Positions 42,501-49,707 of a DNA stretch of 64,000 bases are shown in pieces. Each line of letters begins with the position of its first letter. Position 1 is the first letter of the stretch. The notes beneath the pieces were generated by a model that searched no databases, was not told the origin of the DNA, and worked only from the letters and a program-made list of their open reading frames with translations. Origin of the DNA: SHAN690 sp023262195 (GTDB lineage Bacteria; Bacteroidota; Bacteroidia; Flavobacteriales_G; Salibacteraceae); NCBI GenBank assembly GCA_038142005.1, contig JAYQJE010000001.1, forward strand, positions 496,001-560,000. The letters run 5' to 3'. A program made the position numbers and the translations under genes.

Positions 42501-42516
42501 ATAGATTTCTCACCAT
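30571..42516 (-). CDS. Giant SprB-repeat adhesin with nested lectin-like modules (several frame breaks)
   Basis: About 3,980 codons read as one gene. Signal peptide; an N-terminal cadherin/Ig-like part; then about 32 SprB-type repeats of the form YxWSNG...LxAGxYxVTVTDxNGC; and a C-terminal gliding-associated (type B) sorting domain, FSPNGDGVNEFFVI to the end. Two ~200-residue NIDO-like modules (about 40085-40710 and 36710-37385) sit inside repeats, and a C-type-lectin-like domain (about 38164-38505: WIGL, EPNN, WNDL) lies between repeats. The frame breaks near 38711-38716, 37850-37855, 37352, 37231 and 33785, mostly homopolymers, and a TGA at 33825-33827 replaces an expected cysteine (CGNCDGEA). 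Likely a T9SS-exported surface adhesin for gliding or attachment. Confidence 0.87.
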
Positions 42517-42639
42517 AGATTTAACTAAAAATTCAAATTTAAGCGGAAAACCCTCTGGATTTGCGCTTCAGAACCATTTCACGCAAGAGTTTGGTTTCTG
42601 GTTTGGTCTAAATCAAAAAAACTTCAATCCCGAAACAGA

Positions 42640-42930
42640 TTAATCCAGTGGCGATGAAAGCAAACCCTGAGATACCTGCACTGTATCAAAGCTTGAACTG
42701 TAAACCGCCAAAATTCCAAATCCACCGTTTACATTGTAAAAAACTTGAGCTAGTTGAACAAATAGGTCGCCATTAGAGAAGCGATAATTATTATCGGTAG
42801 TTTGAAATTGAAAACAGTCCTCACTCAGTGTTATTAATTCACAAAGTAATTACCCTGAAAGCACTTCCAATAGATTGAACTCTGGATTATCGAAGCTCAA
42901 ATCGGTTGGCAAAAAAGCAATTCATAAAAA
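42640..42930 (-). pseudogene. Decayed C-terminal fragment resembling DUF4249 lipoproteins
   Basis: The minus strand holds coding-like pieces in shifting frames: FDNPEFNLLEVLSG, then NYFV, then LITLSEDCFQFQTTDNNYRF and LAQVFYNVNGGFGILAVYSS, ending at 42640. The last part resembles the end of DUF4249 proteins (SusD-side lipoproteins). At least two frame breaks are needed and no N-terminal half is present; a plus-strand gene begins instead. Low certainty on family. Confidence 0.45.
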
Positions 42931-42972
42931 GATTAACCGCGAAAATCTAAATTGCGGTCATAAAACACAGAG

Positions 42973-43893
42973 GTGTCTATACAAAACAGTTTGCTTAAAT
43001 CGATTGCTTCGTTTACACGACTGCTAAATGTGCTACTGATCATCGTTCTTGCATTAATATTCCGCTATCGATTGCTTGCTCCGCTCTTTGAACCATTTGA
43101 CGTTTCTTTTACTCTAAACGAAGCACAATATTTTTTACTAGTAACTGACATTATTTTGGTGGCTTGGCTTGGCTATTGGCTTAACGATTGGTTTGACAAG
43201 TCCATTGATAGTATCAATAAACCAGATCGACTTTTGGTAAAGTATCAAGTGAGCCCGTTCTGGTTTGGTATCCTAATAGTAATAACGGGTATTGTATGTC
43301 TAATGATCTCAATATATCTAGCTGAGGCAACAGAAAATTGGTCTAAGCTGATTGTACTACCAATAACATTGCTACTGCTAGTAGGATATGCGCGCTGGCT
43401 TAAACCAATTAAGCTTATCGGCAATGTGCTGGTGAGTCTACTCGTGGTTGCCGTTTTGGGTGTGCTCTTGTTATCTGAACTTGAAACTATTGAATCTGTG
43501 CCGAATCAAAATTTCAAAATCATCATCGTCACAATTTCAATCTCATTATTCCTGCTTAATTTGATCCGAGAGATTGTAAAAGACATAGAAGATATTTCAG
43601 GTGATCAACAGCATGAAGTAGTTTCACTACCAATCTTAATTGGCATTAAAAACACCAAAACCATCTTACGAGCTGCCCTTGCCTTAAGTATATTACCGCT
43701 GCTATATCTCGGTATTAACTTTTCATATGGTGCTATGGGTTACACACTAACAATTTTCGCAATTGTATTAACCTTCAGAAACTTCACCCTCGTCAGCGCT
43801 AGAGAGGGCTTACGTGCATCACTATTGTCAAAAAACCTCAAACTGATCATGCTCGCAGGCATGCTCCTGATGGGGTTTTTAACCGTGCTCTGA
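42973..43893 (+). CDS. UbiA-family prenyltransferase
   Basis: 306 residues, about eight or nine membrane helices. Both aspartate-rich motifs are visible: NDWFDKSIDSINKPDR (about residues 76-91) and REIVKDIEDISGDQQ (about 200-214). UbiA enzymes attach a prenyl chain to an aromatic or other acceptor in the membrane (quinones, haem, or archaeal-type lipids). The product cannot be told from sequence; the Bacteroidota members are often annotated as geranylgeranylglycerol-phosphate transferase-like. The start is a GTG at 42973, with some doubt. Confidence 0.85.
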   Translation: MSIQNSLLKSIASFTRLLNVLLIIVLALIFRYRLLAPLFEPFDVSFTLNEAQYFLLVTDIILVAWLGYWLNDWFDKSIDSINKPDRLLVKYQVSPFWFGILIVITGIVCLMISIYLAEATENWSKLIVLPITLLLLVGYARWLKPIKLIGNVLVSLLVVAVLGVLLLSELETIESVPNQNFKIIIVTISISLFLLNLIREIVKDIEDISGDQQHEVVSLPILIGIKNTKTILRAALALSILPLLYLGINFSYGAMGYTLTIFAIVLTFRNFTLVSAREGLRASLLSKNLKLIMLAGMLLMGFLTVL

Positions 43894-43935
43894 AAAAACC
43901 ACTATTTTTTGCCTTGAATCAAAAATTCTTACCGC

Positions 43936-44499
43936 ATGAAACTCTATTCTTTTATGGCTTTAGTTCTTGCCCTCTCACTATTCAGTTGTGGAGGCGCATC
44001 CTCCGATTCAGAGGCATCTGAAGATGGCGAAGACATGGCTCAATCTGACCTTCCTAGAACATTACAAAACGCTACTAAGTGGGTCGATCTTAATGATTAT
44101 TACGTAAATGCTTCAATAGCTATTCCTGACGAAACTCAAGGTGAGTCTGAAATTATGGTGAATGATTTTGGCGAAACCCATGTAAGTGTAGGTGAAATTT
44201 ATCATGTGGTTTTTGCGGAAATGATAGAAGGGGATTTAAACACATATATCTCAACATTAAGCGAAGATTTGGTTTACACCAATGAAATCGTAGATCAAGG
44301 TGAAGATTACGTTCTATACAAGAGCACCATTGCCGATTCGCCCATGGATCCAGAGTTTCATTTCTATGCAATAAAGACCATTGATGGAATCGCTTTTGAG
44401 ATACATGACTATAACGAAGAAGGCGGTTATGCAGAGAGTATTACCAGAAGAATGTTAGATAGTGTAAACAATCTCAAATCAAATAATTCACCTTCTTAG
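43936..44499 (+). CDS. Lipoprotein of unknown function
   Basis: 187 residues with a lipoprotein signal (MALVLALSLFSC, then GGASSDSEASEDGED, an acidic tether). The rest is a compact alpha/beta domain with no family I recognise. It follows the UbiA-family gene by 42 bases in the same direction. Confidence 0.7.
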   Translation: MKLYSFMALVLALSLFSCGGASSDSEASEDGEDMAQSDLPRTLQNATKWVDLNDYYVNASIAIPDETQGESEIMVNDFGETHVSVGEIYHVVFAEMIEGDLNTYISTLSEDLVYTNEIVDQGEDYVLYKSTIADSPMDPEFHFYAIKTIDGIAFEIHDYNEEGGYAESITRRMLDSVNNLKSNNSPS

Positions 44500-44519
44500 C
44501 AATCATTTAATTGTAATAT

Positions 44520-44527
44520 TAAATTTG
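44520..44527 (+). promoter_or_regulatory. Candidate -7 element before the T9SS protein gene
   Basis: TAAATTTG matches TAnnTTTG exactly and lies about 30 bases before the ATG. No clear TTG at the -33 position. Confidence 0.35.
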
Positions 44528-44550
44528 AACAAGCAATCTTAGATTCATCC

Positions 44551-45369
44551 ATGACCATGAACCACAAAACGCTTTTCGCTCCTTTTCTGTTGCTACTAGC
44601 CCTTGCAATATCTGTGAGCCCTGCATTTGCGGGCAATATCGTATTGGAAGGCAATTATCAGGGTAAGAATCTTTATGTGAAAAATACTTTCGCTGGCGTT
44701 GGTGTTGGTTTTTGTGTTTTTGAGGTAACGGTGAATGGAAGTGTGACAACCGATGAATGGAACTCTAGCGCATTTGAAATCGATCTATCGATACATGATT
44801 TAGACCCAGGCGATCAAGTGGTTGTTGTTATAAAGCACAAAGATGATTGTGCTCTCCCAAAGGTTTTAAACCCAGAAGTACTCAACCCAAAAAGCACCTT
44901 CAAAACTGTTTCTATCAATGCTTCGGCCGATGGAATGTTAAAGTGGTCAACCACAGACGAAGCCGGAGTACTTACTTATATCGTTGAGCAATACCGTTGG
45001 AATAAATGGGTTTATGTGGGCGAAGTAGAGGGCATGGGTAGAACAGGCAAAACCAATAACTATTCTTTCCAAGTCACTCCTCACTCTGGCGGCAATAAAG
45101 TGCGCGTAAAACAAATCGATTATTCAGGGGTTCCTAGATACTCGCCTTCAGCAGAGCTCACCTCAAGCTTATCGCAGGTGACTGGTGTACCAGCCAAGGT
45201 GGATGATAAGATTTCTTTTTCTGCCGAAACAATGTATGAAGTATATGACATTCATGGCAACATTGTTAAGCGAGGCTTCTCCGCTGAAATAGATGCATCA
45301 AATCTGAAAAAGGGTATTTATTATCTCAACTATGACAACAGTACGGTTGAGTTCATGAAGAAAAAATAA
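44551..45369 (+). CDS. Secreted protein with T9SS type A sorting domain
   Basis: About 272 residues; the start could also be the ATG at 44557. Signal peptide (LFAPFLLLLALAISVSPAFA), a beta-rich N-terminal domain, a fibronectin-like middle (about 115-200: KWSTTDEAGVLTYIVEQYRW), and a C-terminal sorting domain (YEVYDIHGNIVKRG, LKKGIYYLNYD, ending in lysines). The passenger's function is not known. A terminator follows. Confidence 0.75.
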   Translation: MTMNHKTLFAPFLLLLALAISVSPAFAGNIVLEGNYQGKNLYVKNTFAGVGVGFCVFEVTVNGSVTTDEWNSSAFEIDLSIHDLDPGDQVVVVIKHKDDCALPKVLNPEVLNPKSTFKTVSINASADGMLKWSTTDEAGVLTYIVEQYRWNKWVYVGEVEGMGRTGKTNNYSFQVTPHSGGNKVRVKQIDYSGVPRYSPSAELTSSLSQVTGVPAKVDDKISFSAETMYEVYDIHGNIVKRGFSAEIDASNLKKGIYYLNYDNSTVEFMKKK

Positions 45370-45385
45370 TCACTCAAACGATTTG

Positions 45386-45412
45386 AACCCTTCCTTCTGA
45401 GGGTTTTTTTTT
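45386..45412 (+). terminator. Rho-independent terminator
   Basis: AACCCT and AGGGTT pair around an eight-base loop, followed by a run of T. It closes the T9SS protein gene. Confidence 0.8.
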
Positions 45413-45426
45413 ATGTTATAACCTTT

Positions 45427-45825
45427 ATGAATAAAATTGAACATATTGGAATTGCGGTCAAAAACCTCAAGTCAGCAAATGAGACTTATTCAAAACTCTT
45501 CAATCAAGATCCATACAAAATGGAGGTTGTGACTTCGGAAGCGGTAACCACAAGTTTTTTTCAAATTGGAGAGTCAAAAATTGAGCTTTTAGAAGGTAAC
45601 TCTCCAGAAAGCGCCATTTCCAAATACATCGAAAAGCGTGGAGAAGGCATCCATCACATTGCCTATGCTGTTCAGGACATAGAGCAAGAGCGAGACCGGC
45701 TGATTAAAGAAGGGTTTCAGCCCATTGGTGAAATAAAACCCGGAGCCGACAATAAGCTTGTCTGTTTTTTCCACCCCAAATCAGCCAATAGTGTTTTGGT
45801 TGAGTTATGCCAAGAACGGAGTTAA
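45427..45825 (+). CDS. mce: Methylmalonyl-CoA epimerase
   Basis: 132 residues, glyoxalase/VOC fold. Metal-binding residues are visible in MNKIEHIGIAV (His), KIELLEG (Glu), GIHHIAY (His) and SVLVELCQ (Glu). It converts (S)- to (R)-methylmalonyl-CoA in propionate metabolism. It overlaps the convergent HAD phosphatase gene by 21 bases at the 3' ends. Mutase genes are not in the window. Confidence 0.92.
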   Translation: MNKIEHIGIAVKNLKSANETYSKLFNQDPYKMEVVTSEAVTTSFFQIGESKIELLEGNSPESAISKYIEKRGEGIHHIAYAVQDIEQERDRLIKEGFQPIGEIKPGADNKLVCFFHPKSANSVLVELCQERS

Positions 45826-46434
45826 CCTCGCTTCCAAGTCGTGGATAGCGGTTAGATGGATGGTGTTTAGTCCTAACTGATTTGCAGCATCTATATGCTG
45901 CGGTGAATCATCAATGAAGAGCGTTTTCTGAGGAATTAGTCCGTGCTCATCAATGATCATTTGCCACGAGTCATGCTCTGGTTTTCTGGCATGAATCTCA
46001 TGAGATAGATAGGCTTGATCAAAGCACTCGTGAATAGACTGTAATTTTTTAGCTCGATTCAGTAATTGATTGAAATAAGCCAAATGAATCTCATTGGTAT
46101 TGCTCAGTAAGTAGCAAGGAACCTTCGATCTAAGTTTCTGAACATAATCCAGTCTTCCCACTGGAAAATCAAGAATGATTGCATTCCAAGCATTAACAAT
46201 TTCATCTTTAGTTCGATTGGGAATTTCTTTCTGCAGACTTTCTACAAATGCACTTTTATCGATTTCACCTTTTTCTAACTGGTCAAAAAGGCCACTCTGC
46301 CTCATTTTGCTGTATAGCGCATCAAATCGCTCAAAGCCAAGGTCTTGAAATGCCCAAACCGTTCGGTTATAATCAATATCTAATATTACTCCACCCAAAT
46401 CGAAGATGATCGCTTCTATCTTATTGCTTCCCAT
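45805..46434 (-). CDS. HAD-family phosphatase (YihX-like)
   Basis: 209 residues. HAD motif I is IIFDLGGVILDID, motif II LLSNTNEIH, the lysine lies in HARKPEH, and motif IV is LFIDDSPQHIDAA. The cap is alpha-helical. Members of this group remove phosphate from sugar phosphates such as glucose-1-phosphate; the substrate here is not known. Confidence 0.88.
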   Translation of the reverse strand: MGSNKIEAIIFDLGGVILDIDYNRTVWAFQDLGFERFDALYSKMRQSGLFDQLEKGEIDKSAFVESLQKEIPNRTKDEIVNAWNAIILDFPVGRLDYVQKLRSKVPCYLLSNTNEIHLAYFNQLLNRAKKLQSIHECFDQAYLSHEIHARKPEHDSWQMIIDEHGLIPQKTLFIDDSPQHIDAANQLGLNTIHLTAIHDLEARLTPFLA

Positions 46435-46489
46435 AACTGTTGCGAAATGTACGAATGATTAAATTCGCTCACTTTTTCGATGAAAAAGC

Positions 46490-46504
46490 GGTCCTATAGC
46501 TCAG
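46490..46504 (+). repeat. 15-bp copy of tRNA 5' end
   Basis: GGTCCTATAGCTCAG is identical to the first 15 bases of the tRNA at 46613. After the copy the sequence departs (CCCCGCC). No full second tRNA is present. Confidence 0.7.
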
Positions 46505-46612
46505 CCCCGCCAAGGCGCGATCTGTGTTGACAACGAAATCAAAGATTTCTGTTACCACTGAATTGGTTTCAGCTTGATGGCAACGACATATTTTTGGGGT
46601 GTTTCACCTCAT

Positions 46613-46682
46613 GGTCCTATAGCTCAGTTGGAGCACCTGACTCATAATCAGGTGGTCCCTGGTTCGAGTCCAGGTGGGACCA
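46613..46682 (+). tRNA. tRNA with CAT anticodon (Met or Ile2), short D-loop
   Basis: Acceptor GGTCCTA pairs with TGGGACC; anticodon stem CCTGA/TCAGG with loop CTCATAA (anticodon CAT); T-arm CCTGGTTCGAGTCCAGG. It is 70 bases long: the D-arm reads AGCTCAGTTGGAGCACC, about four bases shorter than the usual GGTTAGAGC form. Whether it reads Met or, after lysidine change, Ile cannot be told here. Confidence 0.85.
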
Positions 46683-46693
46683 CGAAAAAACCC

Positions 46694-46838
46694 TCATCCA
46701 CCTAAAGTTAAGTAATTAGAATTTGAATACCAATTTTACCAAGAGAGCCATAAGACCAACCTAAAAAAGAAATAATAACCAAACTGTTGTTGGATTTGCC
46801 TTACGAGCTTCATAAGCTAAAATTTTATTGTTGTCCAT
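46694..46838 (-). pseudogene. TM2-domain-like small membrane protein, broken and cut at the tRNA flank
   Basis: From the ATG at 46838 the minus strand reads MDNNKILAYEARKANPTTVW, then LLFLFLGWSYGSLGKIGIQI after one added T, then LIYLTLGG after another. This pattern (FLGWxYGxxGKxGxQ, YLTLGG) fits small TM2-like proteins. A TGA (46694-46696) follows, and the C-terminal half that the family needs would lie inside the tRNA gene. The gene is therefore truncated. Confidence 0.5.
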
Positions 46839-46947
46839 TGAGTTATGCTTGTAGTCTAGAAAAAATTGAAATTTTGCTTCATTCAATAATAGGATTTTAA
46901 TTCCTATGGGGTCTTACGCAATTCGATACCAGAGCATTGTAAAGACG

Positions 46948-46978
46948 ATGCTATACACGCAGATATGGGGTTATACTA
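46948..46978 (+). repeat. Imperfect 31-bp direct repeat, copy A
   Basis: 26 of 31 bases match 47720-47750 without a gap; the shared end is GGGTTATACTA. The stretch 46839-47079 otherwise holds nothing I recognise. Confidence 0.6.
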
Positions 46979-47079
46979 ACCTATTTAAGTGGTTTACAAA
47001 TCGAGCCTCTAAGGCAAGAGGAAGCGTTTATAATTAAATTAACCATTTATGATTTTGACTTCCACCGCATATTAGTTTG

Positions 47080-47502
47080 CTAGGGTTTAAATTTTATTAG
47101 CACGGCATTTCCATCGTCAAAAATTGATCCCCCAGGAGGTTTAAATAAAATCGCATCAAAATCATTGTACTGCGATTTTGCGTCTCTAACTAAATCCTGT
47201 TTTATTTCTTCGTAACTATCCAAATTCCATTTACCGCCTCTAATGTCGATCTGCCCCACTTTTTCATATTCTGTAATAGGCTGACAATCTGTAAAAATGT
47301 AAACGTTGTCTAATGAATCAACTCGGGCTAAGTTGTTTCTAACTTGGTGCTCTTTACCAACAAACCCCTCTGTGTTATCGTTATGATTTATTCCGCCAAA
47401 TATGATCTCCAACAGTTTATACCCAAAAACGGGAGAACAACAATCTTGGGCATTCGAGCAGCCGACTGAAGTGATGAAGAATACGGTGAGGAGAAGTCTC
47501 AT
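47080..47502 (-). CDS. Small lipoprotein of unknown function
   Basis: 140 residues from the ATG at 47502. Lipoprotein signal MRLLLTVFFITSVGC, followed by SNAQDCCSPVFGYKLLEIIF with a cysteine pair. The rest is a short alpha/beta domain with no known family. It lies between two 31-bp direct repeats. Confidence 0.55.
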   Translation of the reverse strand: MRLLLTVFFITSVGCSNAQDCCSPVFGYKLLEIIFGGINHNDNTEGFVGKEHQVRNNLARVDSLDNVYIFTDCQPITEYEKVGQIDIRGGKWNLDSYEEIKQDLVRDAKSQYNDFDAILFKPPGGSIFDDGNAVLIKFKP

Positions 47503-47559
47503 GACAATGGATAAGGTATTTGACAGGCCCTCTTGGTTTGATAACCAATTGCATTCCAA

Positions 47560-47974
47560 AGCTATATTTATTTTCTGAGCCAGCTAACAACTTCAATGAG
47601 GCCTGTTTCCTGTGCACTCAGGGACAGAGCTTCATAATCGTGTTTCGGTCATCATATACCCGATTATAAATGTTTTGATTCTTCCTGCACCCGACACAAC
47701 ACCAAAGTCTTGTAAAAAAATGCTATGCACCCGTATATTGGGTTATACTATGCATCTGAAACCCTGACCAAAACAAAAAACCGATTTAAACCAACCCACC
47801 CCTGAGGTGATTCGACACCTTAGGTCTTAGCTGTCAAGTTTTAGGTGGTTTGTTTGTTAAGCAATGGGGGTTTTGATTGCCCCCTTATGCGAAAGCTCAG
47901 GGTTAATATTTGCTCACCTAATTAGTCTAAGTTCGTTTCTGCTAAGTCAAACTTAACTTTTGAACTAAAAATTT
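47560..47974. other. Intergenic region with a hairpin and a repeat
   Basis: No gene is supported. It contains direct repeat copy B and a 9-bp hairpin at 47801-47824 (CCTGAGGTG, loop ATTCGA, CACCTTAGG) that lacks a T-run. Confidence 0.5.
47720..47750 (+). repeat. Imperfect 31-bp direct repeat, copy B
   Basis: Partner of 46948-46978, starting ATGCTAT and ending GGGTTATACTA. The two copies flank the small lipoprotein gene. Confidence 0.6.
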
Positions 47975-48259
47975 ATGCATGTGAGATTCAGTTTAGTTTT
48001 TTTGATTTCAATACTTGCTAAGGCTGTCTTTGCTCAACCAGTTGGATATTATGATAATGCTCGCAATAAGTCAGGAAATGACCTGAAAGATGCCTTGCAT
48101 GAGATTTTCGGAATAGGTCATTATTCTCTCGAAACGACCAAGCAAAAAAGGAGCTTTTTTATCAACGAAATTAACAGCCGCGGAAAGATTAAAATTACTA
48201 GGCAAAGAAGGGTTGACGATCAGCGGTCATATGATTACCTAATCTCTTCTATCAAATAA
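47975..48259 (+). pseudogene. Truncated secreted protein resembling the start of endonuclease I family
   Basis: 94 residues with a signal peptide (FSLVFLISILAKAVFAQ), then PVGYYDNARNKSGNDLKDAL HEIF-type sequence that matches the beginning of Bacteroidota endonuclease I-like secreted nucleases (GYYD...GxxLKxAL). The catalytic His-Asn region and the T9SS tail are absent; the frame ends in an unrelated basic stretch. Either a remnant or a new small secreted protein. Confidence 0.5.
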
Positions 48260-48376
48260 ATTATATCGGATGCCAAAAGTCTTTCAATTATGTTTTCAGC
48301 ATTCTCGGAAAATAATTGAATAAGTCTGTGATGGGAGGGCAATAAAGCAGTTTGATCATCAGTGAATCCTACTCAA

Positions 48377-49391
48377 CTAATTCGCTGCTATTTTACCTTC
48401 ACTGATCTCTAAAATTATATGCTTCCATCCGCCGCCTGTTATCTCATAATCTCCTTCCCACTCAAACCCTTGACTACTTTTTGCATAATAAGAATGAGTG
48501 CCTTTTTGTTTTTTCCAATATAATCTCTGCGTCTTTCAAAGATGGGCCGGAGTGACAACTCCATATAGAATTTAAACTTCCAATTTTGACACCTTCCTTG
48601 CCGCCATCAAATACGCTTATTTCACCAGGATGTCTCATTTCTTTATCTGAGGCAATTGCTGACGAAGCAAAAAATATAATGCTCGTAGGCTGAGTTGAAC
48701 GAATAGAATCTTCGTACGCTCTAATAGAATCGAGAGTCGTTTGATATCTCTCATATTCAATCTGAGCTAATCGAGCCTCTTTTTTCTGTTCTTCAATCTC
48801 CTTACTGCTTTCTCCTTGATAGTTAAACTCAAAGGAAATTGATTCATATCCCTCATCTGGAATTGTAAAACTCCTTATCAAGTTATCCTCTGTATAAACT
48901 GTAAAAGAGCTTTCTATTGGAATGAAGAATCTAGCATCACCATATTTATCGGTTTCTTCAATTAATGTGTCTCCAGAGGATAAAACAATAGAAATTGTTT
49001 CCTTATCAATTTGACGGTCTTGATAATCTCTAAAGTTAAAAGTGAAATCTATAAACCTGTAGGTATATCTAGTTCCTGACCAAGTCGAGTAACCCCTATC
49101 CCCAGAATAGATTAAACGTTCATTTTTATAATCCCCGCAGTTTACTGAATATTGATTTCCAATCGGAAGCAGAATTTTTAAAATCCCTTGATTATTTGTT
49201 GTTGCAGTAAATTTGCTCACTTCATTATTTTTAAATGTCACGTCAGCATTTTTAAATGGGGAGCCAGTTGGGTTAAGGACTTCAAGAATTATGAGCGCTT
49301 CATCACTAGTTGGAGTTAAGCTGCCTTGACCAAACACCTTCGAGAAAAGGAGTATTGTTAAACAACAGATATGTAAGGATGATTTAACCAT
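48377..49391 (-). CDS. Secreted protein of unknown function (frameshifted near the end)
   Basis: About 338 residues from the ATG at 49391. Signal peptide (SSLHICCLTILLFSKVFGQG), two beta-rich Ig/carboxypeptidase-regulatory-like segments (about 25-110 and 110-180), a charged coiled-coil stretch (SSKEIEEQKKEARLAQIEYE), and a C-terminal domain. As written it stops at 48474; removing one A in the A-run at 48509-48514 gives KQKGTHSYYAKSSQGFEWEG and a stop at 48377. I do not recognise the family. Confidence 0.6.
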
Positions 49392-49512
49392 ATGTTTTAT
49401 TTGACCACCATTCATAAAATTTTAATCTCTTTATTTACTCGTTCAAGTTTAAATAGTGTTTGATTAAAATCTGGTTTATGGTCGTTACACTTCCTATAAC
49501 GGCAGAAGATAG

Positions 49513-49707
49513 CACGCAGTATGCTCAGCAAGAAAATTCTTTTCGGATCGGGTAGAATTAAGTAAATCTCACTGCAAAGAAGGCACACCGGGAGAGCACT
49601 TCATTAAGTACATTCGCGAATTAGAGTGCGAATGGATCCGCAGCTTTGCCATTTGCCGTGAATTGGAAAGGCAATTTAAAGATGCGGCACAAGATATTTT
49701 ACCATGA
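49513..49707 (+). pseudogene. Coding remnant directly before secA
   Basis: An open stretch of 64 codons (contains SDRVELSKSHCKEGTPGEHF and YIRELECEWIRSFAICRELE) with a TGA at 49705-49707 that overlaps the secA start as ATGA. The frame is closed upstream by a TAG at 49510. It looks like the end of a gene once coupled to secA. Family unknown. Confidence 0.4.

Noticed and set aside
30571..42516. Regular repeats that might suggest a CRISPR array or satellite DNA
   Set aside because: The period is protein-level (about 65-80 codons), the DNA copies diverge freely, and no identical repeat-spacer pattern exists.
42534..42541. TAAATTTG on the minus strand as the adhesin promoter
   Set aside because: It would leave a leader of only about ten bases and has no -33 box, so it was not listed.
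44153..44371. 72-codon minus-strand frame inside the lipoprotein gene
   Set aside because: Antisense to a well-supported lipoprotein, without ribosome site or homology.
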